From assembly GCA_021202495.1 (NCBI GenBank), contig JAJQCX010000010.1, positions 1 through 8,931 of the forward strand: DNA of 8,931 nt. Reading direction: 5' to 3'. Each line of letters begins with the position of its first letter. The first letter of the stretch is position 1. Under the pieces are notes generated by a model. That model saw nothing but the letters and a program-made list of their open reading frames with translations. It made no database searches and was not told the DNA's origin. The position numbers were made by a program, and so were the translations under genes. The DNA comes from Clostridia bacterium (GTDB lineage: Bacteria > Bacillota > Clostridia > UMGS1883). Of this stretch, positions 8,606 through 8,931 are shown piece after piece.

Positions 8606-8642
8606 ACCAATCACCTCTTAAAAATGTTTTACTGTTTTAAGA
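8606..8642 (-). promoter_or_regulatory. rpoB ribosome binding site with an overlapping AU hairpin
   Basis: AAGAGGTGATT (8619-8609) contains AGGTGAT, seven bases that can pair directly with the 16S 3' end, four bases ahead of TTG 8605. Immediately upstream, TCTTAAAA (8642-8635) is fully complementary to TTTTAAGA (8623-8616) across an 11-base loop, so an 8-pair AU-rich hairpin would cover the 5' edge of the ribosome binding site. The stem is nearly all A-U and probably only marginally stable. Confidence 0.6.
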
Positions 8643-8823
8643 TTTTAAAATTTTAAAAGATTTACACACGGCGCCCCTCGGAATAAAATTTTCCGCCGAG
8701 CATTACAAACCTGCTCCGCCCTTTCCCGAAAAAAGTATAGAATGTACCGTTTTCGGCGTGTAAAAAGCTCATGAAAATCGGCATTTTAATGAAAACCGAC
8801 CCTCAAATCGCCTCATTAGGCAA
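8606..8823 (-). ncRNA. Long structured 5' leader of rpoBC mRNA (candidate cis-regulatory RNA)
   Basis: About 218 bases separate the predicted transcription start from the rpoB start. Leftward, the leader can form: a 5'-terminal tetraloop hairpin GCCT-AATG-AGGC (8821-8810); CGG.TTTT-CATT-AAAA.CCG with a two-base bulge (8798-8779); an enclosing stem TTTACAC/GTGTAAA (8764-8758 with 8667-8661); and inside it CCGAAAA/TTTTCGG (8756-8750 with 8732-8726), GAGCA/TGCTC (8716-8712 with 8702-8698) and CGGAA/TTCCG (8695-8691 with 8683-8679). An alternative CTCGG/CCGAG pairing (8700-8696 with 8681-8677) would exclude the last two. The pairings are read directly from the bases. That they form a functional multi-branch element is inference, and I do not recognise a known leader family or riboswitch. 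No intrinsic terminator with a clear U-tract is visible inside. Confidence 0.45.
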
Positions 8824-8829
8824 GTTTAT

Positions 8830-8858
8830 ATTATAACATTTCTTTTTTTCCTTGTCAA
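8830..8858 (-). promoter_or_regulatory. Consensus sigma-A promoter of rpoBC
   Basis: Leftward: TTGACA (-35, 8858-8853), exactly 17 bases of purine-rich spacer, then TATAAT (-10, 8835-8830). The TGT directly before the -10 (8838-8836) makes it an extended -10. All twelve hexamer bases match the consensus. Initiation is expected near 8825-8821. This implies strong, constitutive housekeeping transcription of rpoBC from its own start, whether or not read-through from an upstream ribosomal protein operon also occurs. Confidence 0.88.
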
Positions 8859-8931
8859 CAAATTTTTTACGGTATTCCACGGCAACAGCATTTACTTTTT
8901 AGGTGAAAAGAGAATGTCCAACAGCACATTA
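8859..8931. other. Edge region upstream of the rpoBC promoter, no assured gene
   Basis: Two weak possibilities are seen. On the + strand, AGGTGA (8901-8906) lies seven bases before ATG 8914, which opens a frame Met-Ser-Asn-Ser-Thr-Leu running off the window; no good promoter is visible for it. On the - strand, an open frame enters from the edge and stops at TAA 8895-8893 after NVLLDILFSPKK, which could be the end of an upstream gene. It does not look like the end of ribosomal protein L7/L12. An 8-base repeat CAACAGCA occurs at 8883-8890 and 8919-8926, with no evident role. Confidence 0.3.

Noticed and set aside
1068..8614. Inserted elements, inteins or frameshifts in rpoB or rpoC
   Set aside because: Both frames are continuous and conserved motifs occur in the normal order and spacing.
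8643..8658. AT-rich palindrome TTTTAAAATTTTAAAA as an intrinsic terminator or operator
   Set aside because: It has no GC stem and no following U-tract; base composition alone explains it.
8726..8756. CCGAAAA/TTTTCGG hairpin as a transcription attenuator
   Set aside because: It is followed by GGAAAGGG, not by a U-run, so it cannot act as an intrinsic terminator.

Overview
The window is a housekeeping locus from a bacterium that looks like a member of the Firmicutes, most likely class Clostridia. The evidence is a split rpoB/rpoC pair with Bacillus/Clostridium-type sequences, a beta' that lacks the large trigger-loop insertion of enterobacteria, a Clostridia-like beta N-terminus (HPIKLG...RMSFSKI), and strong AGGTGA/GAGGAGG ribosome binding sites. 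The genus cannot be fixed by reading alone.

Layout, left to right. Bases 60-1007 (+) encode a 315-residue AraC-family transcription regulator. It converges on rpoC across a 60-base gap holding a hairpin that can terminate transcription from both sides. Bases 1068-4793 (-) are rpoC (beta') and 4853-8605 (-) are rpoB (beta), 59 bases apart and surely one transcription unit. rpoB is preceded by about 220 bases of untranslated leader and by a near-perfect sigma-A promoter (TTGACA, 17-base spacer, extended TATAAT) at 8830-8858. The last 73 bases (8859-8931) hold no assured gene.

Function. Beta and beta' together form the catalytic core of RNA polymerase. Both carry the expected catalytic and zinc-binding residues, and both end in long acidic tails. 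The AraC regulator is probably unrelated to the polymerase genes and may act on a gene left of the window.

Most of the window is ordinary. The parts worth a second look are non-coding or at gene edges. The rpoB leader can form several hairpins, including an AU hairpin touching the ribosome binding site, and contains two tiny overlapping reading frames. The rpoB-rpoC junction has two Shine-Dalgarno sequences, a small hairpin and a four-codon upstream frame whose stop overlaps a GTG. The start codons of both polymerase genes are best placed three codons inside their longest open frames. No mobile element, CRISPR array, tRNA or rRNA was seen.
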